Source: a virus. Taken from it: 26,897 nucleotides of DNA. The stretch lies in IMG/VR virus record IMGVR_UViG_3300037847_005421, positions 4,312 to 31,208 of that record; one strand, given 5' to 3'. The notes under the pieces are model-generated. The model was not told where the DNA came from. It saw only the letters and a program-made list of their open reading frames with translations, and did no database searches. The position numbers and the translations under genes are program-made. Shown here piece by piece: positions 1 to 7,438 of the stretch (positions are counted from its first letter, which is position 1; each line of letters begins with the position of its first letter).

Positions 1-161
1 AACCCCATAGATTCTCTCAAATGAAGCACACTTAAAAAAGCAAAATATGGTGCCCGAGCAATCTCCTCAAGCACCCAGAAACGTTGATAGTCCCGACCTC
101 TGTATAAGAAATCGAGTATGGCAACTGTGATATTTAAAACGACTTCATTGAGTTTCTTCAT
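1..161 (-). CDS. ptox: Plastoquinol terminal oxidase (PTOX), N-terminal part, cut by window edge
   Basis: Only the first 53 codons are visible; the gene runs off the window at position 1. The protein carries an RFWVLEEIARAPYFAFLSVL stretch matching the conserved 'LET-ARVPYF-YLSVLH' block of cyanobacterial PTOX, a di-iron relative of alternative oxidase. The Glu of the 'LE' pair corresponds to the first iron ligand. PTOX oxidises plastoquinol and reduces O2 to water at the thylakoid membrane, letting electrons leave before photosystem I. The ATG at 161 lies inside the end of the preceding 58-residue gene, giving a 17-base overlap. Cyanophages are known to carry PTOX beside petE, as here. The remaining ligands lie outside the window, so intactness cannot be judged. 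Confidence 0.82.
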   Translation of the reverse strand, partial: MKKLNEVVLNITVAILDFLYRGRDYQRFWVLEEIARAPYFAFLSVLHLRESMG

Positions 162-321
162 CTTCTTCGTAGTCGTAGGTTAGCCTGCAGTCCCAAGCAT
201 AATCCTCTTCCCACTCTGGTTCGTAAAGTGGGCAAGGTTCTTCAAAAAGATGATCCATCCTTAATTGATGAATTCTTTCTCTGAGTGATTTGTAAAACTC
301 TCTTTTATAGTCTGGATTCAT
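145..321 (-). CDS. Small acidic protein between petE and PTOX (58 aa)
   Basis: This short open frame has ATG at 321 and TGA at 145-147. The start overlaps the petE stop in an ATGA arrangement, and its end overlaps the PTOX start by 17 bases, which fits translational coupling of three consecutive genes. The N-terminal half is basic (MNPDYKREFY) and the C-terminal third is strongly acidic and aromatic (EPEWEEDYAWDC, then YDYEEDEE). There is no signal peptide or membrane segment. I do not recognise a family. Its position between two photosynthetic electron-transport genes suggests, but does not show, a related role. Confidence 0.65.
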   Translation of the reverse strand: MNPDYKREFYKSLRERIHQLRMDHLFEEPCPLYEPEWEEDYAWDCRLTYDYEEDEETQ

Positions 322-641
322 TCGACATGAATAGTACCAATCATTCCTGCTCCTTTATGAGGACCACACCAGTAAGTATAGTCACCCGCTTCTGGGAATG
401 CAACTTCAAAGTCTTCACCTGGTAACATTGCCAGAGCTTCGTGACTTAGTTCTGGATGATCCTCAACGACAACGTTGTGAGGAGGCAACATATTATTAAC
501 AAAATGTACTGATTCTCCAGCTGAGATAGTAATTTCTGCGGGATCAAAAACAAGATTGCCATTGGATCCCATCTGAACGTCTACAGCCCAAGCAGGTGCA
601 GCAAGAAATAATGTAGCGAGAAATGCGAAAATAAACTTCAT
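318..641 (-). CDS. petE: Plastocyanin (petE), phage-encoded
   Basis: A 107-residue blue copper protein. Residues 1-19 form a Sec-type signal peptide ending APAWA, which would send the mature protein of about 88 residues to the thylakoid lumen. The four type-1 copper ligands are all present: H55 in PPHN, then C92, H95 and M100 in a YWCGPH-x4-M arrangement. Plastocyanin carries electrons from cytochrome b6f to photosystem I or cytochrome oxidase. It is a known auxiliary gene of cyanomyoviruses and is commonly next to PTOX, as here. It starts at ATG 641 with no obvious Shine-Dalgarno sequence, and its stop overlaps the next start (ATGA at 318-321). Confidence 0.96.
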   Translation of the reverse strand: MKFIFAFLATLFLAAPAWAVDVQMGSNGNLVFDPAEITISAGESVHFVNNMLPPHNVVVEDHPELSHEALAMLPGEDFEVAFPEAGDYTYWCGPHKGAGMIGTIHVE

Positions 642-663
642 AAAGTTTACGCAACTACACTAT

Positions 664-876
664 CTATCTAGAGTGGAAGTCTTTATATCTGGGATTTGTC
701 TTGACTTCCTGACTTACCATTTCGCCAAATTCTGTAACACAACTACACCATTTTTTCCTAAGTTCCTTAGTTTCTGGAGAGTGTTTCTTCTCTGGATCTT
801 CAAAAAAAGAAAACCACTCCCTCCAAAGTTCAGCACATTCGTCTGACTTTTTTTGAAGATGTGGTTCTTTATACAT
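664..876 (-). CDS. Small charged hypothetical protein (70 aa)
   Basis: Begins at ATG 876. The protein is rich in Lys and Glu and has conserved-looking aromatic and Cys patches (ELWREWFSFFEDPEKK and RKKWCSCVTEFGE). It has no signal peptide or membrane segment and looks like a small soluble helical protein. An AAAGGA motif lies about 15 bases upstream, longer than ideal spacing. It sits between petE and a small Cys-rich gene in a run of same-strand small genes. I do not recognise a family. Confidence 0.6.
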   Translation of the reverse strand: MYKEPHLQKKSDECAELWREWFSFFEDPEKKHSPETKELRKKWCSCVTEFGEMVSQEVKTNPRYKDFHSR

Positions 877-898
877 CTACGATATTTTTTATCCTTTA

Positions 899-1186
899 TT
901 ACTCATCGGATAGTTTATTTAGTTCTGCTAACATTTGTTTTCTTTCATCAATTTTTCCGTCAATATATCCTGCTCTATATTCCCATGTCTGTCCACCATC
1001 GGATCCTTTCATAGGATTAATACATCGATGATCTCCCAACTTATTACATACCAGACCCGCTAGATCTGATTCACTACCTTGATTGCCCGTTCCTCCCCAA
1101 ATGTGATTACCGTTAATCCAAACAGCACCACATTTTTCGCATTCTTTGCGACTTAATGAAAGTTCGGACACTTCTTTATTGTTCAT
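899..1186 (-). CDS. Cys/His-containing hypothetical protein, possible zinc binder (95 aa)
   Basis: ATG at 1186 is preceded by a clear Shine-Dalgarno AGGAGA with about 6 bases of spacing, so the start is well supported even though it lies inside the end of the upstream gene (11-base overlap). Residues 15-20 hold a CEKCGA knuckle followed by a Trp/Gly-rich segment (WINGNHIWGGTGN), then further Cys residues in LVCNKLGDHRC. The Cys/His spacing suggests metal binding. The C-terminal 30 residues look helical and charged. I do not recognise a named family; function unknown. Confidence 0.65.
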   Translation of the reverse strand: MNNKEVSELSLSRKECEKCGAVWINGNHIWGGTGNQGSESDLAGLVCNKLGDHRCINPMKGSDGGQTWEYRAGYIDGKIDERKQMLAELNKLSDE

Positions 1187-1394
1187 TGAATGTCTCCTGA
1201 AAATGTTTAAAAAGGTTAGTTCTGGGAAAATTAAGTTTCTTTTCCAACCGTCTCCTTATCATCCATAATTTAAATTTTATAGACCAGTGTCTAAGTGTCA
1301 AGTCAAGATAAACAAAAATTCGCATAGTGCCTTCATATCCAGCATATGCGAAACAAAGAATTAACATTAAACACAGGAGATAGAAACCCAACAT
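1176..1394 (-). CDS. Small single-pass membrane protein (72 aa)
   Basis: Residues 1-20 are a strongly hydrophobic segment (MLGFYLLCLMLILCFAYAGY), followed by a basic tail with RRRLEKK, predicting an N-terminal transmembrane anchor with a cytoplasmic positive tail. The ATG at 1394 has AAGGA about 7 bases upstream. A TATAGT box (1418-1423) and a GTTAAATA run (1412-1419) lie just upstream and could be a weak promoter. It follows the end of the glycan cassette after a 54-base gap and overlaps the next gene by 11 bases. Function unknown. Confidence 0.62.
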   Translation of the reverse strand: MLGFYLLCLMLILCFAYAGYEGTMRIFVYLDLTLRHWSIKFKLWMIRRRLEKKLNFPRTNLFKHFQETFNEQ

Positions 1395-1448
1395 TTCAGA
1401 ATCCTTTTTACTATTTAACTATACTACACTCCCCAAATTAGAAAAGTA

Positions 1449-2297
1449 TTATTCATTACTCCCATCATTGTTGTTTTCGTTTTTAGATGGTTGAACAATT
1501 CTACCCAAATACGGATCATAATCTAAAAGTTGATCCAAATTAAAGGAAGCACCGCTTTGTTGCCAGAAATTCATTTGTCCATTGAAGTTTCCTTTGTGAT
1601 AAACATCAACATGGACAGGATGAATGGAACTTCCCATATCAATTTTATACAGGAACATAGGAACACTATATGTATTTCCAGAATTATAAAGAAGATCGTC
1701 AGCTACAGGACGAGGTTTTACTCCATTGTCAAGTTTATACTTTCCATCTCTACAGTGAAGACGAATAAGTTTTTCTGCGTGATGACGACTAATAATATAA
1801 CAAGCGGTAGAGAATTCGTTTACAAATCTCTTGTGAATTTTAATGTGAATATCACCAGTACAAATAATAGCAAGTTGAATTACGTCCCAATCATAAGGAA
1901 CCTTTGAAATAAAATCTTGCCAAGTGAAAGTCCAGTACCTTACAGTTTCAAGAAAACAATCATCTTCCATGATAATTGCATATGGACTATCACTCGTATT
2001 GTACCAATGTTCAATAGCTCTGAGGTGAGATGTCACACAACCAATCTCACCTGATGTAATATTTTCTGTTGGATATTTTCCTTTAATAATATCAGAAAGA
2101 TCATCTTCTCTACCATCATAAGCAGAGACGCGAGTATAGTCTTTGATATTCCAGTATTCAAACTGGGATTCCATATACTCTTTTCTTTCTGGTTGACCAT
2201 CAAGATTAATATAATAGATGGGCCCAAATCCATCTAGTTTAAAAGCGGATTTGTTTTTGTCTCTACTTTTAAAGTCCAATTTCAAATACCTCTTCAA
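1449..2297 (-). CDS. Glycosyltransferase family 25
   Basis: A 282-residue GT25 (LPS glycosyltransferase LgtB/LpsA type). The family signature is clear: YYINLDGQPERKEYM near residues 28-42 and the acidic nucleotide-sugar motif AIIMEDDCF near 107-115, preceded by SGEIGCVTSHLRAIEHW. The family transfers a sugar, often beta-galactose, from a nucleotide sugar to a surface glycan. It is the last gene of the glycan cassette. There is no ATG near the N-terminus: the frame opens with TTG at 2297, and further TTG codons occur at 2285 and 2279. The one at 2279 has AAGAGG 9 bases upstream and may be the true start. It overlaps the dehydrogenase gene by 11-29 bases depending on start. Confidence 0.85.
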   Translation of the reverse strand: MKRYLKLDFKSRDKNKSAFKLDGFGPIYYINLDGQPERKEYMESQFEYWNIKDYTRVSAYDGREDDLSDIIKGKYPTENITSGEIGCVTSHLRAIEHWYNTSDSPYAIIMEDDCFLETVRYWTFTWQDFISKVPYDWDVIQLAIICTGDIHIKIHKRFVNEFSTACYIISRHHAEKLIRLHCRDGKYKLDNGVKPRPVADDLLYNSGNTYSVPMFLYKIDMGSSIHPVHVDVYHKGNFNGQMNFWQQSGASFNLDQLLDYDPYLGRIVQPSKNENNNDGSNE

Positions 2298-3408
2298 TAA
2301 TTTCTTCTTTTGAGTTTACGAAAACAATATTTCCATCAACAAGATCGTTTTTAACTTGATTTACGATTGCTTGATTATCACCAACGTATACTTTATATCC
2401 TAATTGTAAAAGTTCTTTACAGAGTTTGTATTGATGACTCTCTGTAAGAATATCAGATCCTCTCTTATATGAAACATATGGCATATAAAAGGGGATCTTA
2501 CTTTCATTCTGTGCAATAAATTGATTGCAGAGGAACTGGAGATGTTCCTCATTGAATTCATCAGTAACTTCACCCAGATTATAATTGATACCTAACTTTC
2601 TGCAATATGCTCCGAAAGATCTATTGTCTCTAGGTAGACATGGACCACCAAATCCATATCCATATCGAAGATATTTGTTTCCTACGCGAGTATCGGATCC
2701 AATAGCATCAAGTACGACATCAATCTCATCAGACATCCCAGAAAGTGTCATGACTTCTCCCACCATATTAGCATAACTAATTTTGGTAGTTAAGTAACAA
2801 TTAACTGCAAGTTTAACTAACTCTGCAGCAGTTGTTGACATCAGACTAATCTTTGGTTCTGTTACCTGAATACGATGATAGAGGTAATGAAGTTCATCAT
2901 AAATTGCATCTTTCTTTCCACCAATCAAAACCATATCGGCATGACGTAGATCTTTAATGATTGATCCTTGAGCAATAAATTCTGGATTGTAATACACTGT
3001 CCATCCAAGTTCATTTAGTTTCTCTTGGAATTGAGCACAATCGCCTGGATTGGTTGTACATCCAACGACAAACGCTTTGTTCTTTACTCCAGAATCGATA
3101 ATATCATCAATTACTTTCCACACAGCAGAAACATCATAGTCTCCACTAGGAAGAGATGGAGTTGCTACAAGAGTGTAAATGATATCACTTTCATTGACAA
3201 CTCTTTGGTTATCAGTTGTAGCTTCAAACATTTCTGCTTTATTCAGAAGTTCTTGTACTTCTGGTTCATTAGTTTCAATAACTCTATTGTTGAGTCCATC
3301 AACATAATCTTGTCTGATGTCAGAAACTAGAATGTTATATCCTGCTTGTTCACAGAGGAGAGAAAAGCAAATGCCAAGTCTCCCCGCTCCGATAAGTCCA
3401 ATTTTCAT
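2269..3408 (-). CDS. UDP-glucose/GDP-mannose 6-dehydrogenase family protein
   Basis: A full-length (379 aa) NAD-dependent nucleotide-sugar dehydrogenase. The Rossmann motif GAGRLG is at residues 7-12, the NPEFIAQGS loop near 141-149, a probable active-site Lys at 209 in TTKISYAN, and the catalytic Cys257 in GGPCLPRD. A C-terminal nucleotide-binding domain follows from about residue 310. The family oxidises C6 of a UDP- or GDP-sugar twice to the uronic acid; the specific substrate cannot be read from sequence. The start at 3408 overlaps the NAD synthetase stop (ATGA). A second, shorter relative lies at 12322-13131, so two uronate-type activities may be encoded. Confidence 0.88.
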   Translation of the reverse strand: MKIGLIGAGRLGICFSLLCEQAGYNILVSDIRQDYVDGLNNRVIETNEPEVQELLNKAEMFEATTDNQRVVNESDIIYTLVATPSLPSGDYDVSAVWKVIDDIIDSGVKNKAFVVGCTTNPGDCAQFQEKLNELGWTVYYNPEFIAQGSIIKDLRHADMVLIGGKKDAIYDELHYLYHRIQVTEPKISLMSTTAAELVKLAVNCYLTTKISYANMVGEVMTLSGMSDEIDVVLDAIGSDTRVGNKYLRYGYGFGGPCLPRDNRSFGAYCRKLGINYNLGEVTDEFNEEHLQFLCNQFIAQNESKIPFYMPYVSYKRGSDILTESHQYKLCKELLQLGYKVYVGDNQAIVNQVKNDLVDGNIVFVNSKEEIIEEVFEIGL

Positions 3409-4244
3409 AGTTTAAACGTAGGGATAGGATTCATTTTATGCTTATTCTGACGGTTGAACTTTCCATACTGTTTGATAGCAGATTTCTGCTGTTCGGTAAG
3501 TTCCTTACCCATCCACATGGTGGCAGATTCTGGATTCTTTGCATTAAGAAAGATATCACTCTCCATCACCCATTCCAGATCCTCATAGGATGCACCTACC
3601 TGTTCCTCATCAGTCCTACTATCTTCCCACAGTCCATCTGTAGGAGCAGCATTGATGATACGTGGATCAACACCAAGGTGTCTGCCAAGTTCCCATACTT
3701 CTGTTTTGTACAAGTCAGCGATAGGTGCAATATCCACACCGCCATCACCATATTTAGTGTAGAATCCGATACCGTAATCTTCAACCTTGTTACCAGTACC
3801 GACAACCATGCCACCAACTGTTCCTGCAATTTGATACAGAGTCACCATACGAAGACGTGACTTTGTATTTGCATTAGCCAGATTATTAGAAGTATAAGTT
3901 CCTTTCTCTTCACCTAGAGCATCAGTCCACCAATCCAAACTGTGGATAAATTTCTCATATACACCAGAAAGTTCAACTCTGATTCTAGTTACATTGTCAT
4001 AAGTTGTTTCTAGATGTTTACAATGATCATCAGAGAGTCTATCACTGTCCACTTTTGATCGAAGAGGCATGGACAACACATAAGTAGGAAGTCCAGTTTC
4101 TGCACAAAGAGTAGAAACCACAGCGGAATCAATTCCACCAGATACACCAACAACAAGTGCCTTGATTTTATTTTTTATAGTATAGTCTTGAATCCAAGTT
4201 ACGATACTTGTTTCCAATTCCTGATAATTTTTGATTCTATTCAT
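3405..4244 (-). CDS. nadE: NH3-dependent NAD+ synthetase
   Basis: A 279-residue NadE. The ATP-pyrophosphatase P-loop VGVSGGIDS is at 32-40. The family blocks VGTGNK (148-153), FYTKYGDGGVDIAPIADLYK (161-180) and PTDGLWEDSRTDEEQ (201-215) are all present. It makes NAD+ from nicotinic acid adenine dinucleotide, ATP and ammonia; there is no glutaminase domain. I chose ATG 4244, which overlaps the upstream stop as ATGA, over an in-frame TTG 12 bases earlier. It sits inside the glycan cassette next to an NAD-consuming dehydrogenase, with an ATGA overlap on both sides, suggesting it supports the NAD demand of the nucleotide-sugar enzymes. That link is inference. Confidence 0.93.
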   Translation of the reverse strand: MNRIKNYQELETSIVTWIQDYTIKNKIKALVVGVSGGIDSAVVSTLCAETGLPTYVLSMPLRSKVDSDRLSDDHCKHLETTYDNVTRIRVELSGVYEKFIHSLDWWTDALGEEKGTYTSNNLANANTKSRLRMVTLYQIAGTVGGMVVGTGNKVEDYGIGFYTKYGDGGVDIAPIADLYKTEVWELGRHLGVDPRIINAAPTDGLWEDSRTDEEQVGASYEDLEWVMESDIFLNAKNPESATMWMGKELTEQQKSAIKQYGKFNRQNKHKMNPIPTFKL

Positions 4245-5092
4245 AGTACAATCCAATCAGAACAATAAAGGTCTTTTGTGTCTTTGTCCTTATATGCAGG
4301 ACCAAACCATCTTTTGGGAGCAATAACTTTTTTATTTGGATTTTTAATTAACCAAGCACCCCACCAAGATAGTGAACTATTAGCAATTATACCATGTGAA
4401 CACATGGACATCAAGCACAAATCTAGGTATGGAGTATATGATCCATCTTCATACTTTTCTTGAGGAATAGATTGATGAAATCTATCTCCTTGAAAAAATT
4501 CTTGTTCTTGTACCCACTCTGGAGAATCAGAAAAAACAATTACTGGTTGATCGTCGTCAAATTCTTGTAGAGCTCTTTCATAATATTCAAGAGTTTGAGT
4601 TGGGTGTTGATCAGAACATTGAGTATAAGACCATTTGAATCCGCGAGGATCTGTTAAATTAGCATCGCCTCTTCTCACATGAAGGAAAATAGGATCCTTA
4701 AATTGAGAGACGAACTTTTTGCAAGGTTCAATGTATTTATCATGAAATGTGAAGTCTTCTAGAATCGTATCTTTAATATGTTTAAAATACTTTTCTGTCT
4801 GGAAAAATCCATACAATTGAATATTTGGAGGACACTTTTCAAATATCTCCTCACAAAAATGAAAATATGGTTCGACTACACATGTTTCACTTTCGATAAA
4901 TCCAGTATCAATATGATCTAGTTTAAATGCTTCATGTAAACTATAGTTTTCAATCCCTTTATGTGATGGTGGTGGAATGATTGGTGTGTAATTATGCTTT
5001 GAAGAAATGCCACGAAGTGCAGCAAATTCAAACATTTGGTTGCCAAGTCGTCCCAGATTTCCTAATTTGTTGAATGCAAGAATATTTTTCAT
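4241..5092 (-). CDS. GT11 (alpha-1,2-fucosyltransferase family) glycosyltransferase, copy 1
   Basis: A 283-residue GT-B enzyme with all GT11 motifs: the N-terminal glycine-rich loop LGRLGNQMFEFAALRG (13-28), the GDP-sugar binding HVRRGD (138-143), SDSPEW (188-193) and NSSLSWWGAWL (238-248). The family transfers L-fucose, or a close L-sugar, from a GDP-sugar in alpha-1,2 linkage. It is clearly related to the copy at 6632-7438. ATG 5092 lies inside the end of the preceding gene, giving a 65-base out-of-frame overlap. Because the N-terminal glycine-rich motif is needed, the overlap seems real. No fucose-synthesis genes are in the window, but a GDP-mannose 3,5-epimerase is, so the donor may be GDP-L-galactose. 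Confidence 0.9.
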   Translation of the reverse strand: MKNILAFNKLGNLGRLGNQMFEFAALRGISSKHNYTPIIPPPSHKGIENYSLHEAFKLDHIDTGFIESETCVVEPYFHFCEEIFEKCPPNIQLYGFFQTEKYFKHIKDTILEDFTFHDKYIEPCKKFVSQFKDPIFLHVRRGDANLTDPRGFKWSYTQCSDQHPTQTLEYYERALQEFDDDQPVIVFSDSPEWVQEQEFFQGDRFHQSIPQEKYEDGSYTPYLDLCLMSMCSHGIIANSSLSWWGAWLIKNPNKKVIAPKRWFGPAYKDKDTKDLYCSDWIVL

Positions 5093-5939
5093 AATAAGGT
5101 CTGTGTCTATAGTAATTTAAAAGTTCGTGTGGATTCATTACTTGAAGTTTTTCCCACAATTCTTGGTTTGATTTCATATGTGGATTGGTGAACCAAGAAT
5201 TGGGTGATCTTGAATGTTCTAAGTGATAGATTATTGATTGCCCTCTATAAATTCTCTTATTAAATTTTTTAAATCTCCAGAATCTTTCTTTATCTTCTGG
5301 AGCATAAGCAACGAATTCTTCGTTTTCCATTCCCAGGTTGACCCATTGGTCTTTTTTGATGAATTGAACCCAACCAAAATCGGCAGTGGACATTTCACTA
5401 TGATCATAGAAAACTTCAAAGTCAAAGTGATTTTCAATAAACTTAGTTACTAATTCATCGGTGGCGTTAACCTTACGTTGAAAATTACCTATACCATATG
5501 GATAAGAAATATCTCCACCCCAGTGAGTTATACCACTCAAACCATCTTTCATTCCTTGTCTATCAATTAAAACATCACAATCATAATTGACAGCGATAGG
5601 AGTTTTCATTTCGTCAATCATCTCATTAATAAGACGTTGACGGGGGAAAACAGGATCATCACTTTGAACAAACAGATGTTTGATATCAATTTGTTTTAAG
5701 TCATCACCAAAATATTCTTCTAATTGAGGTAAGACGACTTCACTAAAAACTGAAGTTTTGTCGTGTTCTTTGATAATATAACTTGCTTTAAAGTTATCTA
5801 AAAGATAAACAAGACATGTAATAATATTTCTTATTCTATCTTCAGATTCAAGACGAATAGGAATAATAAAAGTACAAGGAGATAAATTAATTTGTTTCAT
5901 CTGGATAATGTCGTTCTTGGCCATGTTTTGCGAGAACAT
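5028..5939 (-). CDS. Glycosyltransferase-like protein, GT-A fold
   Basis: A protein of up to 303 residues opening with a nucleotide-sugar transferase beta-strand (CTFIIPIRLESEDRIRN), then VQSDDPVFPRQRLINEM and an acidic DCDVLI motif near residues 120-125 that fits the DxD metal/donor site of GT-A enzymes. A later WGGDISYPYG stretch resembles galactosyltransferase-type proteins. Three in-frame ATGs are possible (5939, 5924, 5900). The last gives a 14-base overlap with the upstream gene and starts just before the conserved strand; the first gives 53 bases. No good Shine-Dalgarno decides between them. No membrane segment. The specific family is uncertain, but a role in glycan assembly is well supported by motif and context. 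Confidence 0.72.
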   Translation of the reverse strand: MFSQNMAKNDIIQMKQINLSPCTFIIPIRLESEDRIRNIITCLVYLLDNFKASYIIKEHDKTSVFSEVVLPQLEEYFGDDLKQIDIKHLFVQSDDPVFPRQRLINEMIDEMKTPIAVNYDCDVLIDRQGMKDGLSGITHWGGDISYPYGIGNFQRKVNATDELVTKFIENHFDFEVFYDHSEMSTADFGWVQFIKKDQWVNLGMENEEFVAYAPEDKERFWRFKKFNKRIYRGQSIIYHLEHSRSPNSWFTNPHMKSNQELWEKLQVMNPHELLNYYRHRPYYEKYSCIQQIRKSGTTWQPNV

Positions 5940-6645
5940 ATTCCAGTTCTCTTCTATTCACCATCCATCCACCAGAGGGATGTTCCACATATGCATCATA
6001 GAGTGAACTATTTAGATCACTTACGCGATTGTCATGTTCACGATTTGCAATAAGAAAATCAGATAAAATAATTGGCATACCATGTTCCATTCTCATTCTA
6101 TGATATAAGTCAGTATCAATTAAAAGTTCTAACTCAGTATCCATATACATTTTACAATTATTTCTTGTCGCAAAACAAGATGGACTACCTAAAAGATTTC
6201 TACCTTCTAACATAGAGTCAGTCCACTGAGGAATACAACTTCTATGCATTTCTCTTCCATCAGATGTATGTGTAAATCCATGCATCATCCAATTTGCATC
6301 AGACGTATCAAAAGCATTTACAATTTTTTCAAAAGCATAATCATCTACAAACATATCATCTTGATAGATGAGTTTAATAATCTCACCCTCTGCAAATTCT
6401 AGTGCGGAATTAGTATTTGCTGCAGCCAGACCTCTACCATCCTCATTGCGAATATAGACAACTTCAACCTCTTCACTTTGATCTCTGCAAAATTCAAAGA
6501 TGTTATCGTCAACACTATGATCCGAGACAACTACATTATAGTCTTCAAATGTTTGTCTCTTGATACTAGAAAAAAGGTGCGAAAGAAACTCCACACCTTT
6601 ACCTTTGTATTCATAGGTTGGTATACAAATACTAAGCTTCGACAT
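5887..6645 (-). CDS. Glycosyltransferase family 2
   Basis: A 252-residue GT2 with the typical N-terminus LSICIPTYEYKGKGVEFL, the VVVSDHSVDDN strand (35-45), the AANTNSAL helix, and the acidic pair in IYQDDMFVDDYAFE near residues 93-106 that binds the metal-nucleotide sugar. It ends soon after the catalytic domain and has no membrane anchor. ATG 6645 lies 14 bases inside the upstream GT11 gene. The substrate cannot be predicted. Confidence 0.88.
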   Translation of the reverse strand: MSKLSICIPTYEYKGKGVEFLSHLFSSIKRQTFEDYNVVVSDHSVDDNIFEFCRDQSEEVEVVYIRNEDGRGLAAANTNSALEFAEGEIIKLIYQDDMFVDDYAFEKIVNAFDTSDANWMMHGFTHTSDGREMHRSCIPQWTDSMLEGRNLLGSPSCFATRNNCKMYMDTELELLIDTDLYHRMRMEHGMPIILSDFLIANREHDNRVSDLNSSLYDAYVEHPSGGWMVNRRELEYVLAKHGQERHYPDETN

Positions 6646-7438
6646 TCAAATATTCCCAACGATCAACAAAAATATCTGTAGGATCTTCTCCATCCGGACC
6701 AAACCAAAGTTTGGGTGCAATCACATTACTGTGTCCCGCAAGCCATGCTCCCCACCAAGAGAAGGTGGAATTAGCAATGATATTATAGTCCGACATTGAC
6801 ATGAGACACATATCATGAATATTGTCACTCTCAGAAACAAAGAAACGATCAGATTCAAAAAATGGATGATCAAATGCCCAGGACGGATCATCCGTGAGTA
6901 CAACTACAGGAAGATCTTTAGGCATTTTACCAAGTGCTTCCTCGTAATAACTGATAGGTAGAACTGGATGATATGTAGGTTTAATAAGATGATCAGTTCG
7001 TCTTACATGTAAAGTGATGAAGTCTCCTTCACCTACTACTTGATCAAGAACATCATGACACTTTTCTTCTACTTCATCTTTGAAGGTAAAATCTCTACGG
7101 ATCTCTTCTTCAATATGGGCAAACCATTTCTCTGACTGAAAATATCCATAAAGATTCACATTGTCTTCGCAGGTATTGAAAAGATTTTCATCAAAGCGGA
7201 AAGTCTTCTCCTTAACATACCTGGCGGGAAATAGATTAACTTCACGAACATCAGGAAGCTCGAAAGCCATGAAGAGTTTATGTTGGTTTTCTTCATCCGT
7301 GAACTCTTCATCTGTCGCAGGTCCTGGTGGAATACACCAGTCATATCCATGTTTAGCAGCGATTCCTCTAGTAGCCGCATATTGAAACATCTGATTACCA
7401 AATCTTCCGTTTTTTCCAAGGTGATTATGTCCTATCAT
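6632..7438 (-). CDS. GT11 (alpha-1,2-fucosyltransferase family) glycosyltransferase, copy 2
   Basis: A 268-residue GT11 protein with the N-terminal loop NGRFGNQMFQYAATRG (10-25), HVRRTD (144-149), TDDPSW (182-187) and NSTFSWWGAW (223-232). I placed the start at ATG 7438, which overlaps the sulfotransferase stop as ATGA, rather than an in-frame TTG 12 bases upstream. It shares the whole motif set with the copy at 4241-5092, and the two probably arose by duplication or recruitment of related genes. Their different central regions suggest different acceptors. Soluble; no membrane segment. Confidence 0.9.
   Translation of the reverse strand: MIGHNHLGKNGRFGNQMFQYAATRGIAAKHGYDWCIPPGPATDEEFTDEENQHKLFMAFELPDVREVNLFPARYVKEKTFRFDENLFNTCEDNVNLYGYFQSEKWFAHIEEEIRRDFTFKDEVEEKCHDVLDQVVGEGDFITLHVRRTDHLIKPTYHPVLPISYYEEALGKMPKDLPVVVLTDDPSWAFDHPFFESDRFFVSESDNIHDMCLMSMSDYNIIANSTFSWWGAWLAGHSNVIAPKLWFGPDGEDPTDIFVDRWEYLNVEA

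Noticed and set aside
3405-4244. Sugar amidotransferase of the WbpG type
   Set aside because: WbpG-like proteins share the PP-loop, but this protein also has the KYGDGGVDI and DLYKTEV blocks and the DGLW-TDEE segment specific to NAD synthetase.
5028-5092. Possible sequencing frameshift at the 65-base overlap of two glycosyltransferase genes
   Set aside because: The upstream frame ends after its domain and the downstream frame needs its N-terminal glycine-rich motif, so both read as complete proteins. A true overlap is simpler.
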